A DNA stretch of 64,000 nucleotides, taken from positions 1 through 64,000 of the forward strand of contig NZ_JBILJQ010000022.1 in the NCBI RefSeq assembly GCF_044377145.1, written 5' to 3'. Positions 1-8,632 of this stretch are shown here, in pieces. The DNA is from Aquimonas sp044377145. Its GTDB lineage: Bacteria > Pseudomonadota > Gammaproteobacteria > Xanthomonadales > Xanthomonadaceae. The notes under the pieces were generated by a model. The model had not been told where the DNA came from and did no database searches. It saw only the letters and a list, made by a program, of their open reading frames with translations. The position numbers were made by a program, and so were the translations under genes. Positions within the stretch are counted from its first letter, which is position 1; the number at the start of each line of letters is the position of its first letter.

Positions 1-132
1 ACAGGCCGCAGCGGCGGTCAGGATGCGCTGCTTCACGGCTGCATTGAACTGGCGTCGGCTCTTGGTACGAGGAGCCAGCACTTCAACGGCGGAAGATGTT
101 TCTGGCGGGCGAACCCGCAACGGCTTCGGCAT
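1..132 (-). CDS. IS3-type transposase OrfA, N-terminal fragment (runs off the left edge)
   Basis: Reading the minus strand from an ATG at 132 gives 44 codons that stay open to the window edge. The peptide has a basic stretch followed by RRQFNAAVKQRILTAAAAC, which resembles the start of the helix-turn-helix of IS3/IS2-family OrfA proteins (R-R-x-F-x-A-x-x-K-x-R-I-L). A GGAG ribosome binding site lies just upstream on the minus strand (GGAGACTCCC-ATG). The family role is sequence-specific binding of the element ends. It is divergent from the IS21 remnant next door. Only the first 44 residues are visible, so whether the element is intact cannot be judged. Confidence 0.5.
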   Translation of the reverse strand, partial: MPKPLRVRPPETSSAVEVLAPRTKSRRQFNAAVKQRILTAAAAC

Positions 133-211
133 GGGAGTCTCCGAACAAAGCCGCCCTAGAATGAGAGATAACGTGCTGCGTCACTGTCTCGTGGAGTGTA
201 GGCGCGTAGGG

Positions 212-418
212 CTGGCCGGCCACAAAGCGATGACCCGACAGCACCTGTGGGAGCGCTATCGCGAGGACCACCCCGACGGTCTACGCAACGCCCAGGGCAT
301 CCTGCGCATGTCGCGCGACTTCACGGCCGCACGACTGCAAGAAGCCTGCCGTCGAGCCTTGGGATTGAAGACACTCAGCTATCGCGCCGTACGCCGGCTG
401 ATCGAGCGTGTCGAAGCA
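212..418 (+). pseudogene. IS21-family transposase (IstA) remnant, internally deleted
   Basis: One open frame carries two pieces typical of IstA transposases joined directly. The first is TRQHLWERYREDHPDG, matching the region before the integrase core (family pattern L-L-W-x-E-Y-R-x-x-H-P-D-G). The second is GILRMSRDFTAARLQEACRR followed by ALGLKTLSYRAVRRLIE, matching the IstA C-terminal region. The whole DDE catalytic core, some 300 residues, is missing between them. The product cannot be an active transposase. The frame continues without a stop into a ParE-like sequence, which I treat as a chance in-frame fusion. No istB gene is visible. Confidence 0.6.
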
Positions 419-483
419 CCGCCCGCACCACAGCCCAACACCAGTCCAAATCGATGGCAAGCGCAGTGCTTGCTAGCACTTCA

Positions 484-832
484 GAGTGGTCCGCACAGGG
501 CGCTCATGGCAGCAGCCCGACACCTGAGCACAACGGGCTGCCGGATACAGCAGATCGATGCACACACCGCGCAAGAGCAACCGCAGTATGCAACCCAGCT
601 CGTGGATCGACTCACGCGTCGGGTGGCGCAGTTGGCCCATCACCCCCACTCGGGAAGGATCGTGCTGGTGTATCGGCAGAATGAACTGCGCGAGTTGATC
701 GAGTCCCGCCAGCGGATCAGCTACCGGCCCTTCGCCGAGCGCATCGATATCATCACGGTGCGCGATACCAGGCGTCGGCTGCCGCGCCGGCTGAGCGATC
801 TGGAACGCCGCGGCATGGTTCACACCTGCTGA
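484..832 (+). pseudogene. RelE/ParE-family toxin, probably decayed
   Basis: The translated segment at about 533-790 resembles a ParE-type toxin: QYATQLVDRLTRRVAQLAHH, then HSGRIVLVYRQNELRELIES, then RISYRPFAERIDIITVRDTR and RRLP. This follows the ParE order of helical hairpin, SGR-x-V, ELRE and Y-R-I-x-Y-R. ParE toxins inhibit DNA gyrase. The expected N-terminal strand is not in this frame; a plausible one (HFRVVRTGRS) lies in another frame at about 478-510 and reaches a stop. That suggests a frameshifted gene. No antitoxin gene is recognisable beside it. The open frame is fused in-frame to the IS21 remnant upstream. Confidence 0.5.
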
Positions 833-1184
833 TGCGAAGGGGGCATGGAAAATCCCGATTGCCTTGTGCCCAACGCGCCAAAGTTGTCACGCAAGGCCGG
901 CCCAGGGCGTATGGCTGGGCCAACCCATCCGCTGCGAGGAGCAACGGGTATCGCCCGACACAAGAGATCGAGTGGTCGCCAGTCGCTGCTGCCTGCAGAC
1001 CAAGACCTGCTTGCCAGACAGTTGAGCGGGGCGCGATGATCGGGTCCTGCCCGCCACACGCCAAGCGCGACCGTTGCCGCTTGTGGCTGCACGGCAACCG
1101 GCTTCACGCCCCTCCCCTTCAATGGAGTGCCGTCGGATAGCCCAGCACTTCCGTCTGGCGCCCTGTGACCGTCCAGCGCCGCAT
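833..1184. other. Intergenic region, no gene recognised
   Basis: About 350 bases between the decayed ParE gene and the end of the Anbu gene. Open frames exist on both strands, but none has a convincing start, ribosome binding site or recognisable family. It lies next to insertion-sequence debris and may be further decayed sequence. Confidence 0.4.
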
Positions 1185-1913
1185 TTACGCCCACTCCGGC
1201 CCGCTCAGTCCAGAGAAGACCCGCCGCAGCCCTTCGCCCCACTGCTGGCGGATCAGGATCAGGTAGGGGTCGCCTTCTTCCAGTCGCTTCTGCAGTTCGA
1301 TCGAGAAGCTGTCCTTCCGGTAAACCAGCACGTCCAGCGGCGGGCCGACCGAGATGTTGCTGCGCATGGTGCTGTCGAACGAGATCAGCGCGCATTTCAC
1401 CGCGTCGTCGAGCGGTGTGCCCGGCACCAGCACGCGGTCGAGGATCGGCTTGCCGTACTTGACCTCGCCGATCTGGAAGAAGCTGGTGTCGTGCGAGCTC
1501 TCGATGAAGTTGCCTTCGGTGTAGACCATGAACAAACGCGGCGGCTCGCCCTGGATCTGCCCGCCGAGCACGAAGCTGGCCGAGGCGTCGATGTTGTTCT
1601 TGCGCATGTAGTCGCCATCGCGGCGCTGGATCTCGCGCATGGCTTCACCGATCAGGCAGGCCACGTCGTACATCGAATCGACATGCCAGACGCTGTTGGC
1701 GCCGCCCGCGCGGGCGCGCTGCTCGATCAGGCTGAGCACGTTCTGGGTCACCGACAGATTGCCGGCCGACAGGGTGACCAGCATGCGGTCGCCGCTGCGC
1801 GCATAGACGCGCATCTTCTCGAACTTGCCGATGTTGTCGACGCCCGCATTGGTCCGCGAGTCGGAAACGAACACCATGCCGGCGTCGAGGTTCATGCCGA
1901 GGCAATAGGTCAT
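1185..1913 (-). CDS. Anbu-type proteasome-like peptidase (COG3484)
   Basis: Predicted proteasome-type Ntn-hydrolase, 242 residues. I chose the ATG at 1913 rather than an upstream start because the protein must begin Met-Thr. Met removal exposes the N-terminal Thr nucleophile (MTYCLGMNLDAGMVFVSDSR). After Met removal, Asp17 in VSDSR and a Lys near position 32 (GKFEKM) sit where beta-subunits keep their catalytic Asp and Lys. Anbu proteins assemble into open helical or ring-like homo-oligomers and are linked genetically to an ATP-grasp protein, an alpha-E protein and a transglutaminase. The first two lie directly upstream (2059-4445); the transglutaminase is absent. It is probably the last gene of that operon. 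Confidence 0.88.
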   Translation of the reverse strand: MTYCLGMNLDAGMVFVSDSRTNAGVDNIGKFEKMRVYARSGDRMLVTLSAGNLSVTQNVLSLIEQRARAGGANSVWHVDSMYDVACLIGEAMREIQRRDGDYMRKNNIDASASFVLGGQIQGEPPRLFMVYTEGNFIESSHDTSFFQIGEVKYGKPILDRVLVPGTPLDDAVKCALISFDSTMRSNISVGPPLDVLVYRKDSFSIELQKRLEEGDPYLILIRQQWGEGLRRVFSGLSGPEWA

Positions 1914-2058
1914 GGATTCAGGCGCTGCTGTAGAGGCGGAGGAGTGTAGCGGCGGCACCGCGGCGGCCCCAGCGTCGGCGGGCAGAGCGCGCAGCTGCGC
2001 GTCTGCTCGAAGACTGAGCGACCGGCGACGCGCGGGTCTGTACGCCAACGCACCGCCG

Positions 2059-3027
2059 CTAGGCCGCAACGATGTCGGTCGACATCATGAACTGGCGGTT
2101 GATGCCGTCGGAGATCGCATACAGCCGCGACATCACCGATTTCAGGAACGGGCTGGTGCCCTGCCCGAGCAGACTGTCCATGCGGCCATAGCGCAGTTCG
2201 GAGGCCAGCGCCCCACATTGGCGCACCAGCTCGGGCGCCTGCCCGCGACCGAGGCCTTCGACACTGCGATGGATGGCAGCCGTGCAGGACGCCAGCGATC
2301 GCGGCATGTCCGGCCGCAGCACCAGCATCTCGGCCACGCGGGCTGGCGTGATGGTGTCGCGGTAGATCTTGCGGTAGGTCTCGAACGCCGAGATCGCCTG
2401 CAGCAGGGCGCTCAAGCGGTAGTACTCGACCGCGCTGTGGGCCTCCTGCGAGGGCCGCTGGCGGGTTTCGCCGAAGTAGAGATCAAGCAGGCGCAGGGTG
2501 TAGTCGGCGCGCTCCAGAAAGGTGCCAAGGCTCAAGAAGGTGTAGGCCTCGTCGCGCACCAGAGTGCCGAGCGTGATGCCGCGGAAGGCGGCGGCGCGGC
2601 GCTTCATCCAGTCCAGAAACTGCGGCAGACCTTCGGCATTGAGCTGGTCCCAGTCGAAGTCGCGCACGCGCAGCCAGCTGGAGTTGATGTCCTCGTACAT
2701 CTCGGCGCTGATCGCACCGCGCTGGGCCCGACCCGACTCGCGCGCGCCGTGCAGGCAGGCGTAGATCGAGCCGGGGTTGTCGGCATCGAAGATCAGGTAC
2801 TGCAGCACCGAATGCTCATCCAGCCGGCCGTAGCGACGCGCGTAGTCTTCCTCGAAACCGAGCGCGCCGAGCGCGGCGCCCCAGGACTCGGTCAGCGCGC
2901 GGCCCTTTTCCAGGCGATCCGGCAACAGGGCGACACGGTGGGCGTAGTCGATCATTCGCGCGCAGTTGTCGACGCGCTCGATATGGCGCGCCATCCACAG
3001 CAGGTCACTCGCAGTTCGGCACAGCAT
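2059..3027 (-). CDS. Alpha-E domain protein (DUF403)
   Basis: 322-residue, largely helical protein starting MLCRTASDLLWMARHIERVD. This is the characteristic start of alpha-E (DUF403) proteins, followed by the family's repeated helical blocks (for example TFLERADYTLRLLDLYF). Its biochemical role is not established. Family members almost always travel with the ATP-grasp protein encoded just upstream, and both are associated with Anbu. Its ATG at 3027-3025 overlaps the stop of the ATP-grasp gene by one base (TGATG), which implies translational coupling. Length is normal for the family. Confidence 0.9.
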   Translation of the reverse strand: MLCRTASDLLWMARHIERVDNCARMIDYAHRVALLPDRLEKGRALTESWGAALGALGFEEDYARRYGRLDEHSVLQYLIFDADNPGSIYACLHGARESGRAQRGAISAEMYEDINSSWLRVRDFDWDQLNAEGLPQFLDWMKRRAAAFRGITLGTLVRDEAYTFLSLGTFLERADYTLRLLDLYFGETRQRPSQEAHSAVEYYRLSALLQAISAFETYRKIYRDTITPARVAEMLVLRPDMPRSLASCTAAIHRSVEGLGRGQAPELVRQCGALASELRYGRMDSLLGQGTSPFLKSVMSRLYAISDGINRQFMMSTDIVAA

Positions 3028-4445
3028 CAGTCGGCCTCCACAACCCAGGTGTCCTTGGTCCCGCCGCCCTGCGACGAGTTCACCACCAGCGAGCCCTCGC
3101 GCAGGGCGACGCGGGTCAAACCGCCGGGCACGATGCGCACCTCTTCGCCGGACAGCACATAAGGACGCAGGTCCACATGGCGCGGCGCGATGCCGGCGGC
3201 GACGAAGGTCGGACAGGTCGACAGCGCCAGCGTCGGCTGGGCGATGTAGCCGGACGGATTGGCGAGGATGCGTTGACGGAAATCCTCGATTTCCTGCTTG
3301 GTTGACGCCGGACCCACCAGCATGCCGTAGCCGCCGGCGCCCTGGGTTTCCTTCACCACCAGTTCGGCCAGATGTTCCAGCGTGTACATGAGGTCATCGG
3401 CCTCGCGCAGCCGATAGGTCGGCACGTTGTGCAGGATCGGCGCCTCATCGAGGTAGAAGCGGATCATCTCCGGCACATAGGGATAGATCGACTTGTCGTC
3501 GGCAACGCCGGTGCCGATCGCATTGGCCAGGTTGACCCGACCGGCGCGGTAGGCACGCATCAGCCCGGGCACGCCCAGCATCGAATCGCTGCGGAACACT
3601 TCCGGGTCGAGAAAGTCGTCATCAACCCGCCGGTAGATCATGTGCACGCGCTGCAGGCCGCGGGTGGTGCGCATGTAGACGGTGTCGTCGCGGACGATCA
3701 GGTCCTGACCTTCGACCAGCTCGACGCCCATCTGCTGGGCCAGAAAGGCGTGCTCGTAGTAGGCCGAGTTGTAGGCGCCCGGCGTGAGCACCGCGACCGT
3801 GGGCTCCTCGCTGCCGGGTGAGGCCACCGAGCGCAGGATGTCGAGCAGCGCATCGGGATAGTCCTCGACCGGGGCGATGCTCTGGCGCGCAAACAGCTCC
3901 GGAAACAGCCGCATCATCATCTTGCGGTTCTCGAGCATGTAGGACACGCCCGAAGGCACGCGCAGGTTGTCCTCCAGCACGTAATACTCGCCGTCGCCGG
4001 CGCGCACGATGTCGATGCCGGCGATGTGGGCGTATATGCCGCCGGGCAGGTTCAGGCCGCGCATTTCGGGGCGGTACTGGGCGTTGAACAACACCAGCTC
4101 GCGCGGAATCAGGCCGGTTTCGACAATGCGCTGGGCGCCGTAGATGTCGCTCAGAAAAGCGTTCAGCGCGCGCACCCGCTGGCGCAGCCCGGCGTCCAGC
4201 ATTTTCCACTCCTGCGCCGGGATGATGCGCGGAATGATGTCGAACGGAATCAGCCGCTCGGTGCCGGATTTCTCGCCGTAGACGGTGAAGGTGATGCCGA
4301 CCCGGTGGAACGCGAGCTCGGCCTCGCGACGCTTCTGCGCAGTGCGCGGCTCGGGCGTGGTGCGCAGCCAATCCGAGAAGAACTGATAGTGCGGCCGCAC
4401 CGGCGCATCCGCTTCCGGCCCCGCATGCATTTCATCGAAGAACAC
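3027..4445 (-). CDS. Circularly permuted type 2 ATP-grasp protein (DUF404/DUF407)
   Basis: 472 residues. The sequence follows this family closely: SDIYGAQRIVETGLIPRELV, GIDIVRAGDGEYYVLEDNLR, PSGVSYMLENRKMMMRLFPE, and a C-terminal ELVVKETQGAGGYGMLVGPA block likely to line the ATP site. The family is predicted to ligate an amino-acid or peptide substrate at the expense of ATP, but no substrate is established. It heads the operon ATP-grasp, alpha-E, Anbu on the minus strand, overlapping the next gene by one base. The conserved association suggests a peptide-modifying system whose product is handled by the Anbu peptidase. Confidence 0.9.
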   Translation of the reverse strand: MFFDEMHAGPEADAPVRPHYQFFSDWLRTTPEPRTAQKRREAELAFHRVGITFTVYGEKSGTERLIPFDIIPRIIPAQEWKMLDAGLRQRVRALNAFLSDIYGAQRIVETGLIPRELVLFNAQYRPEMRGLNLPGGIYAHIAGIDIVRAGDGEYYVLEDNLRVPSGVSYMLENRKMMMRLFPELFARQSIAPVEDYPDALLDILRSVASPGSEEPTVAVLTPGAYNSAYYEHAFLAQQMGVELVEGQDLIVRDDTVYMRTTRGLQRVHMIYRRVDDDFLDPEVFRSDSMLGVPGLMRAYRAGRVNLANAIGTGVADDKSIYPYVPEMIRFYLDEAPILHNVPTYRLREADDLMYTLEHLAELVVKETQGAGGYGMLVGPASTKQEIEDFRQRILANPSGYIAQPTLALSTCPTFVAAGIAPRHVDLRPYVLSGEEVRIVPGGLTRVALREGSLVVNSSQGGGTKDTWVVEAD

Positions 4446-4676
4446 TCACACCCCCTGCGTGCTTTGGCCGATCCGCTTCCGTCCGTCTTCAGCCACTGCG
4501 GCGCTCTGCATCGATCTGCATGCGCCGCGGCTCGCGTGCTCCCCCGAGCACCGCGCTCGGCGGACGTGTTGCATCGCAATAGGACACAGACGCCTGAGGA
4601 GTTCAAGCCCGCGCGCTGTGCTTCAACCAAAGTCGCCGATGGGTCTGCACGCGCGAAGCCGTCCCAGAACGAACAA

Positions 4677-4704
4677 GGGCGGCCGCGCATGCACGCGGCC
4701 GCCC
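4677..4704 (-). terminator. Rho-independent-like terminator of the RDD gene
   Basis: Perfect 11-bp inverted repeat (GGGCGGCCGCG / CGCGGCCGCCC) with a 6-base loop, starting 29 bases downstream of the RDD stop on the minus strand. It is followed there by the T-rich stretch TTGTTCGTT. The rest of 4446-4732 holds no recognisable gene and should contain the promoter of the ATP-grasp operon. Confidence 0.65.
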
Positions 4705-4732
4705 AGTCAGGAGCCAGAACTGGCTGCGAGGA

Positions 4733-5263
4733 TCAGTCGGTCATCACCACGCGAGTGCCGGCGAGGAGGTCATGCAAGCAACGACGGTCGTCACGGAAGA
4801 TAAACAGCACGTTGACGAGTCCGACCACGTAGCCGAGGAACGGAATCAGCTGTGCGAACTGGAACACTGCGTAGCGCAAGCCGAGCAGCTTGACGAACTC
4901 AGGCTTGTTGCCGTTTTCGTCGACGATACGCATCTTCAGAAGCTTCTTGGCGATGGTCTGACCAGAGCTGTGTAGGAAGTAGCCCTGCACCGCGACAAAC
5001 ACGACGAAACCCAGCACGACCGAACCGATCTGCATCAGCGGTCCCGGCTCAACCGCCTGCCCGGTAAACGCCGCACCAAGACCAAACACAAACGCGAGCG
5101 GAATGACCACGATCACCAGAATGATCGTGTCGATAACGGCGCCACCCAAGCGCAGCCAGCGCGAGGCCAGCTCACCGGTCACAGGCGCAGCATCCGCAAC
5201 TCGCGCCTGCGGAGCAGCGTAGGGGTTGTGCGGCGCCTGTGGCGGGTTCTCGTTCGGTTCCAT
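4733..5263 (-). CDS. RDD family membrane protein
   Basis: 176 residues with a proline-rich cytoplasmic N-terminus, then about three hydrophobic segments. The RDD signature residues are present: ELASRWLRLGGAVIDTIIL at the first helix, GQTIAKKLLKMRIVDENG after the second, and FRDDRRCLHDLLAGTRVV at the C-terminus. RDD proteins are inner-membrane proteins of mostly unknown function; some act in Na+/H+ transport. A GGGAG ribosome binding site precedes the ATG. It is monocistronic, with its own terminator, and divergent from the DUF456 gene. Confidence 0.88.
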   Translation of the reverse strand: MEPNENPPQAPHNPYAAPQARVADAAPVTGELASRWLRLGGAVIDTIILVIVVIPLAFVFGLGAAFTGQAVEPGPLMQIGSVVLGFVVFVAVQGYFLHSSGQTIAKKLLKMRIVDENGNKPEFVKLLGLRYAVFQFAQLIPFLGYVVGLVNVLFIFRDDRRCLHDLLAGTRVVMTD

Positions 5264-5454
5264 CGGTCTACTCCCTGGGAAAGCCGGTGCCTGACCGGCG
5301 ACGTGCGAGTGTAGCAGTGTGAACGGATGTGACGACGGCCGACATGGTCATGCGAACAGGCGCCCACCTGAACCCGTGCACCCCGCTGGCTGTCACGCGG
5401 ACGCCGCAACCTGCATCCTGTCGCCCTGTTTCCGCACTCACAGGATGTCCGCGC

Positions 5455-5952
5455 GTGGAGTTCTCCAACTACGTTCCAGCCTTGCTGCACACCCTCGCCG
5501 TTCTGCTGATCGTGGTCGGCCTGGCCGGTACCGTCCTTCCCGCCCTGCCCGGCATTCCGCTGATGTTCGGCGGCATGCTGCTGTCGGCTTGGGTAGGTGA
5601 TTTCAGCCAACTGGGTTGGCCGACCTTGACCCTGCTCGGCGTGCTCACCGTGCTCTCGCTCGTGGCGGACCTAGTCGCCGGCCTGCTCGGTGCCAAACGC
5701 GTGGGTGCCAGCATGTGGGCCTTGGTTGGCGCTGCAATCGGCACCGTGGCGGGCTTGTTCTTCGGCCTGTTCGGCCTGCTGCTGGGGCCCTTTGTGGGCG
5801 CGCTGCTGGGCGAACTGATTGCCGGCAGCACCCTGCGCCGCGCCACCGATGTCGGAGTCGGCGCGTGGATCGGCTTCGTGGTAGGCGCGGTGCTGAAGGT
5901 GGCGATTGCGTTCGCGATGCTCGGCGTGTTCGTCTTCGCGCTGATCTTCTAG
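5455..5952 (+). CDS. DUF456 family membrane protein
   Basis: 165 residues from a GTG at 5455. That start has an AGGA site nine bases upstream and removes a non-conserved 42-residue extension. The protein is almost wholly hydrophobic with Gly-rich helices (GLAGTVLPALPGIPLMFGGM, GAKRVGASMWALVGAAIGTV, FGLFGLLLGPFVGALLGELI). This is the DUF456 pattern of repeated small-residue transmembrane hairpins. Function is unknown. It is followed after 88 bases by sbcB on the same strand. Confidence 0.85.
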   Translation: MEFSNYVPALLHTLAVLLIVVGLAGTVLPALPGIPLMFGGMLLSAWVGDFSQLGWPTLTLLGVLTVLSLVADLVAGLLGAKRVGASMWALVGAAIGTVAGLFFGLFGLLLGPFVGALLGELIAGSTLRRATDVGVGAWIGFVVGAVLKVAIAFAMLGVFVFALIF

Positions 5953-6006
5953 GGTGCTGGCCGGGCGGCGCGCTTCAATCGCCCCGACCGCGCCCATGCC
6001 CGCTTC

Positions 6007-6034
6007 GAATCCCGAATCCCGAATCCCGAATCCC
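6007..6034 (+). repeat. Four tandem GAATCCC heptamers
   Basis: Exactly four copies of the 7-mer GAATCCC in a row, ending six bases before the sbcB start codon. They occupy the place where the ribosome binding site should be. Similar GGGATTC arrays are familiar from intergenic regions of xanthomonad genomes (general knowledge, not checked here). Copy-number change would alter the spacing upstream of sbcB. Confidence 0.85.
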
Positions 6035-6040
6035 GAACGA

Positions 6041-7477
6041 ATGAAAGACAGCTTCCTCTGGTTCGACCTCGAAACCTTCGGCCGCAATCCGCGGCAAAGC
6101 CGGATTGCCCAGTTCGCCGGTCTGCGCACCAATGCCGAGCTTGAAGTGATCGACGAGCCGCTGATGCTGTATTGCCAGCCGGCGCTGGACCTGCTGCCCT
6201 CGCCCGAGGCGACCCTGATCACCGGCATCACCCCGCAGCGCGCGCACAGCGAGGGCCTGCCGGAACCCGAGTTTCTGGCCCGCGTTCACGCCGCCCTGGC
6301 CGAGCCCGGGACCTGCGGAGTCGGCTACAACAGCCTGCGGTTTGATGATGAGTTCATCCGTTACGGCCTGTACCGGAACTTCTTCGATCCTTACCAGCGC
6401 GAGTACGCGCGCGGCAACTCGCGCTGGGATCTGCTCGATCTGTCGCGCCTGCTGTATGCGCTGCGTCCCGAGGGCATCGAGTGGCCGCTGCGCGAGGACG
6501 GCCTACCCAGCTTCAAGCTCGAACACCTGGCGCGCGCCAACGGGCTCGGCCACAGCCGCGCCCACGATGCGCTCTCCGACGTCGAGGCCTTGATTGACCT
6601 CGCGCGACTGTTCCGGCGTGCGCAGCCGAAGATGTGGGACTACTACTTCGGTTTCCGCAAAAAGCAGCGCGCGCTCGGGCTGCTTGACGTCGCCCAGATG
6701 AAGCCGGTGCTGCACGTGTCCGGAATGTTCAGCGCCGAGCACGGTTGCGCCGCGATCGTGGCGCCGATTGCCGAGCACCCGGTGGTGCCCGGGCGGATCA
6801 TCTGTTTCGATCTCGGCACCGATCCCCAGCCGCTCTTGGAGCTTGAGCCCGACGACATCGCCGATCGGCTCTATGTCGCCCAGGCCGATCTGCCTGAAGG
6901 CGAGCAGCGCATCGCGCTGAAGGAAATCCACCCCAACCGCAGCCCGGCCTTGGTCGAGCTGCGCCACGTCAGCGATGCCGAGCTGGCGCGCCTGAAGCTC
7001 GACCGGGCGCAGGCGGAAGTGCGTCACGCCCAGCTGCTGGAAGCCGAGGGGCTCGCCGCCAAGGTGCGGGCAGTGTTCGCGCGCGAACGCGACTTCGGCA
7101 GCGAGGACGCCGATGCCGCCCTGTATGCGGGTTTTCTGCCGGACGCCGATCGTGCGCTGTGCGAACAGATTCGCGCCGCCGCGCCAGCGCGCCTGGTCGA
7201 CTTCGAACCGCGTTTGCGCGATGCGAGGCTGAAGACCTTGCTGTTCCGCTACCGCGCTCGCAACTATCCGCAAACGCTTTCGCTGTCCGATCAGGACCGC
7301 TGGCGCGAATATCTGCGCCAGCGTCTGGCGCCGGAGAGCGGGCTATCCGAATACAGCATTGAAGGCCATGCCGAGCTCATCGCCACGCTTCGACAGCAGC
7401 ACGCTACGAATTCCGAAGTGCTCAGCTGGCTGGATGCGCTGGACGGTTGGCGCGGCGAAGTGCAGCTCGGGCTGTAG
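6041..7477 (+). CDS. sbcB: Exodeoxyribonuclease I
   Basis: 478-residue 3'-5' single-strand DNA exonuclease that acts in mismatch repair and recombination. The DEDDh active site is visible: Asp9 and Glu11 in FLWFDLETFGRNP, the second Asp in YNSLRFDDEFIRYGLYRNFF, and His and Asp in SRAHDALSDVEALI. The downstream PKMWDYYFGFRKKQ and PVLHVSGMF blocks belong to the ExoI-specific region, with an SH3-like and a helical C-terminal domain after them. The ATG at 6041 gives the usual start just before the first catalytic motif; the open frame extends further upstream only through the GAATCCC repeats. Length matches the family. Confidence 0.95.
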   Translation: MKDSFLWFDLETFGRNPRQSRIAQFAGLRTNAELEVIDEPLMLYCQPALDLLPSPEATLITGITPQRAHSEGLPEPEFLARVHAALAEPGTCGVGYNSLRFDDEFIRYGLYRNFFDPYQREYARGNSRWDLLDLSRLLYALRPEGIEWPLREDGLPSFKLEHLARANGLGHSRAHDALSDVEALIDLARLFRRAQPKMWDYYFGFRKKQRALGLLDVAQMKPVLHVSGMFSAEHGCAAIVAPIAEHPVVPGRIICFDLGTDPQPLLELEPDDIADRLYVAQADLPEGEQRIALKEIHPNRSPALVELRHVSDAELARLKLDRAQAEVRHAQLLEAEGLAAKVRAVFARERDFGSEDADAALYAGFLPDADRALCEQIRAAAPARLVDFEPRLRDARLKTLLFRYRARNYPQTLSLSDQDRWREYLRQRLAPESGLSEYSIEGHAELIATLRQQHATNSEVLSWLDALDGWRGEVQLGL

Positions 7478-7565
7478 CTGCGCTGAGTACATGCGGCAAG
7501 CGCGTTGATCTTCGGCGCGAAGCAAACAGTGCGGTCATGATGACCCGACAAGCGCGCGCCTCGGG

Positions 7566-8627
7566 CTAACTCCGGCGCCAGCGCGCGCCCTTGCCGCGAC
7601 CTTCGATCACCAGCTTGCCCTCGCTGCGCAGGCCGTCCAGCACACGCTTGATGCGCGCCGGCGCCAGCTGCGGAAACTGCGCCCGCAGCAGCGCGATCGG
7701 AAAGCCGTCCGGCAGTTCCTGCAGTGCGCTCAGGCGTATCCGCGTATCGAGGCCACCATCGGCGGGGCTGGCGCGGTAGTGCGCGGTGGCTTCGGCTACT
7801 TGCGGCAAACGCGGCTGGCGCAGTGCGCCCTGCACCGCCGCGAACCAGCGCTGGGTCCAGATGTTGGCCAACTTGCGGTTGCCGGCGAAGATGCACTGCA
7901 CGTTCGGAAACAGCACCGGCAGTTCGGCCAACACCCGCAGCAGATGCGCCGCCGGCCAGCGACCGGACTTGTCGGCATCGCCGAAATCGGCGTACTGCGC
8001 CTCGATCACCAGCGCGGCATGCGGATAGTTCGCGAGTTCGGCCAACTGCTGGTGCAGGCCCTTCAACTCGCCCAGATCGGTCAGCAGGTTTTCAAGCGTC
8101 TTGCGCTCGACCACGGCGATGATGCGCTCATTGAAGATCAGTCCGTAGTCGCCCACCGGCAGCTTGCGGCGCTGCTCCTGCGCACCCGGAAAGCGCCAGG
8201 GATAGCGCTCGTGCGCGTCGATCACCACTTCGTAATCGTCGCGGGTGCTGAGCTCAACGCTCTTGGCGTTCTTGTGGCTGCGGGTGGCGGCCTCGGTGCG
8301 GAAGAACACCTGCTCGTAGCTGCCGCTGCCGTCGCGCAGCGGCTTCTCCAGAATCAGGAATTCGCAGCGCTTTCGCTGGGCGCGGTCGAGCGTGACCGAG
8401 ATCTTGCGGCCGAGCCGGGTCAGGTGGGCCACCGCGACCTGCTCGATCGGCGTCAGCAGCTCATCGACCGGCGACTCGCGCTCGCGCAGGCAGAACACCT
8501 GGGTGCCGGCGCCCGGCCAGGCGGCCTTGGCGCGAAACGCGAACAGGGTGCGGCCGCCCTGTTCGATGACGATGCGAAACGGAAACTTGGGGTCCTGGGT
8601 GGTTTGCACCGTCCACGACGCCGACAT
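7566..8627 (-). CDS. ERCC4-domain nuclease-like protein
   Basis: 353 residues from the ATG at 8627. The central part (about 150-270) has the ERCC4/XPF nuclease pattern: an Asp after a strand (YEVVIDAHER), then KLPVGDYGLIF and the key IIAVVERKTLENLLTDLGEL, which matches the E-R-K-x-x-x-D-L-x-x-S/D core. The N-terminal 130 residues are unassigned. The C-terminal 50 residues (FPIALLRAQFPQLAPARIKR, then a basic tail) look like a small winged-helix or HhH-type DNA-binding unit. A structure-specific nuclease is a reasonable inference; no helicase domain is present. It lies five bases downstream of the TPR gene, in an operon with it, and converges with sbcB. Confidence 0.75.
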   Translation of the reverse strand: MSASWTVQTTQDPKFPFRIVIEQGGRTLFAFRAKAAWPGAGTQVFCLRERESPVDELLTPIEQVAVAHLTRLGRKISVTLDRAQRKRCEFLILEKPLRDGSGSYEQVFFRTEAATRSHKNAKSVELSTRDDYEVVIDAHERYPWRFPGAQEQRRKLPVGDYGLIFNERIIAVVERKTLENLLTDLGELKGLHQQLAELANYPHAALVIEAQYADFGDADKSGRWPAAHLLRVLAELPVLFPNVQCIFAGNRKLANIWTQRWFAAVQGALRQPRLPQVAEATAHYRASPADGGLDTRIRLSALQELPDGFPIALLRAQFPQLAPARIKRVLDGLRSEGKLVIEGRGKGARWRRS

Positions 8628-8632
8628 TGCGC

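Noticed and set aside
1074..1949. 291-codon plus-strand frame opposite the Anbu gene
   Set aside because: Exact antisense of the conserved Anbu sequence; the His/Ala/Asp-rich translation is typical of shadow frames in GC-rich DNA.
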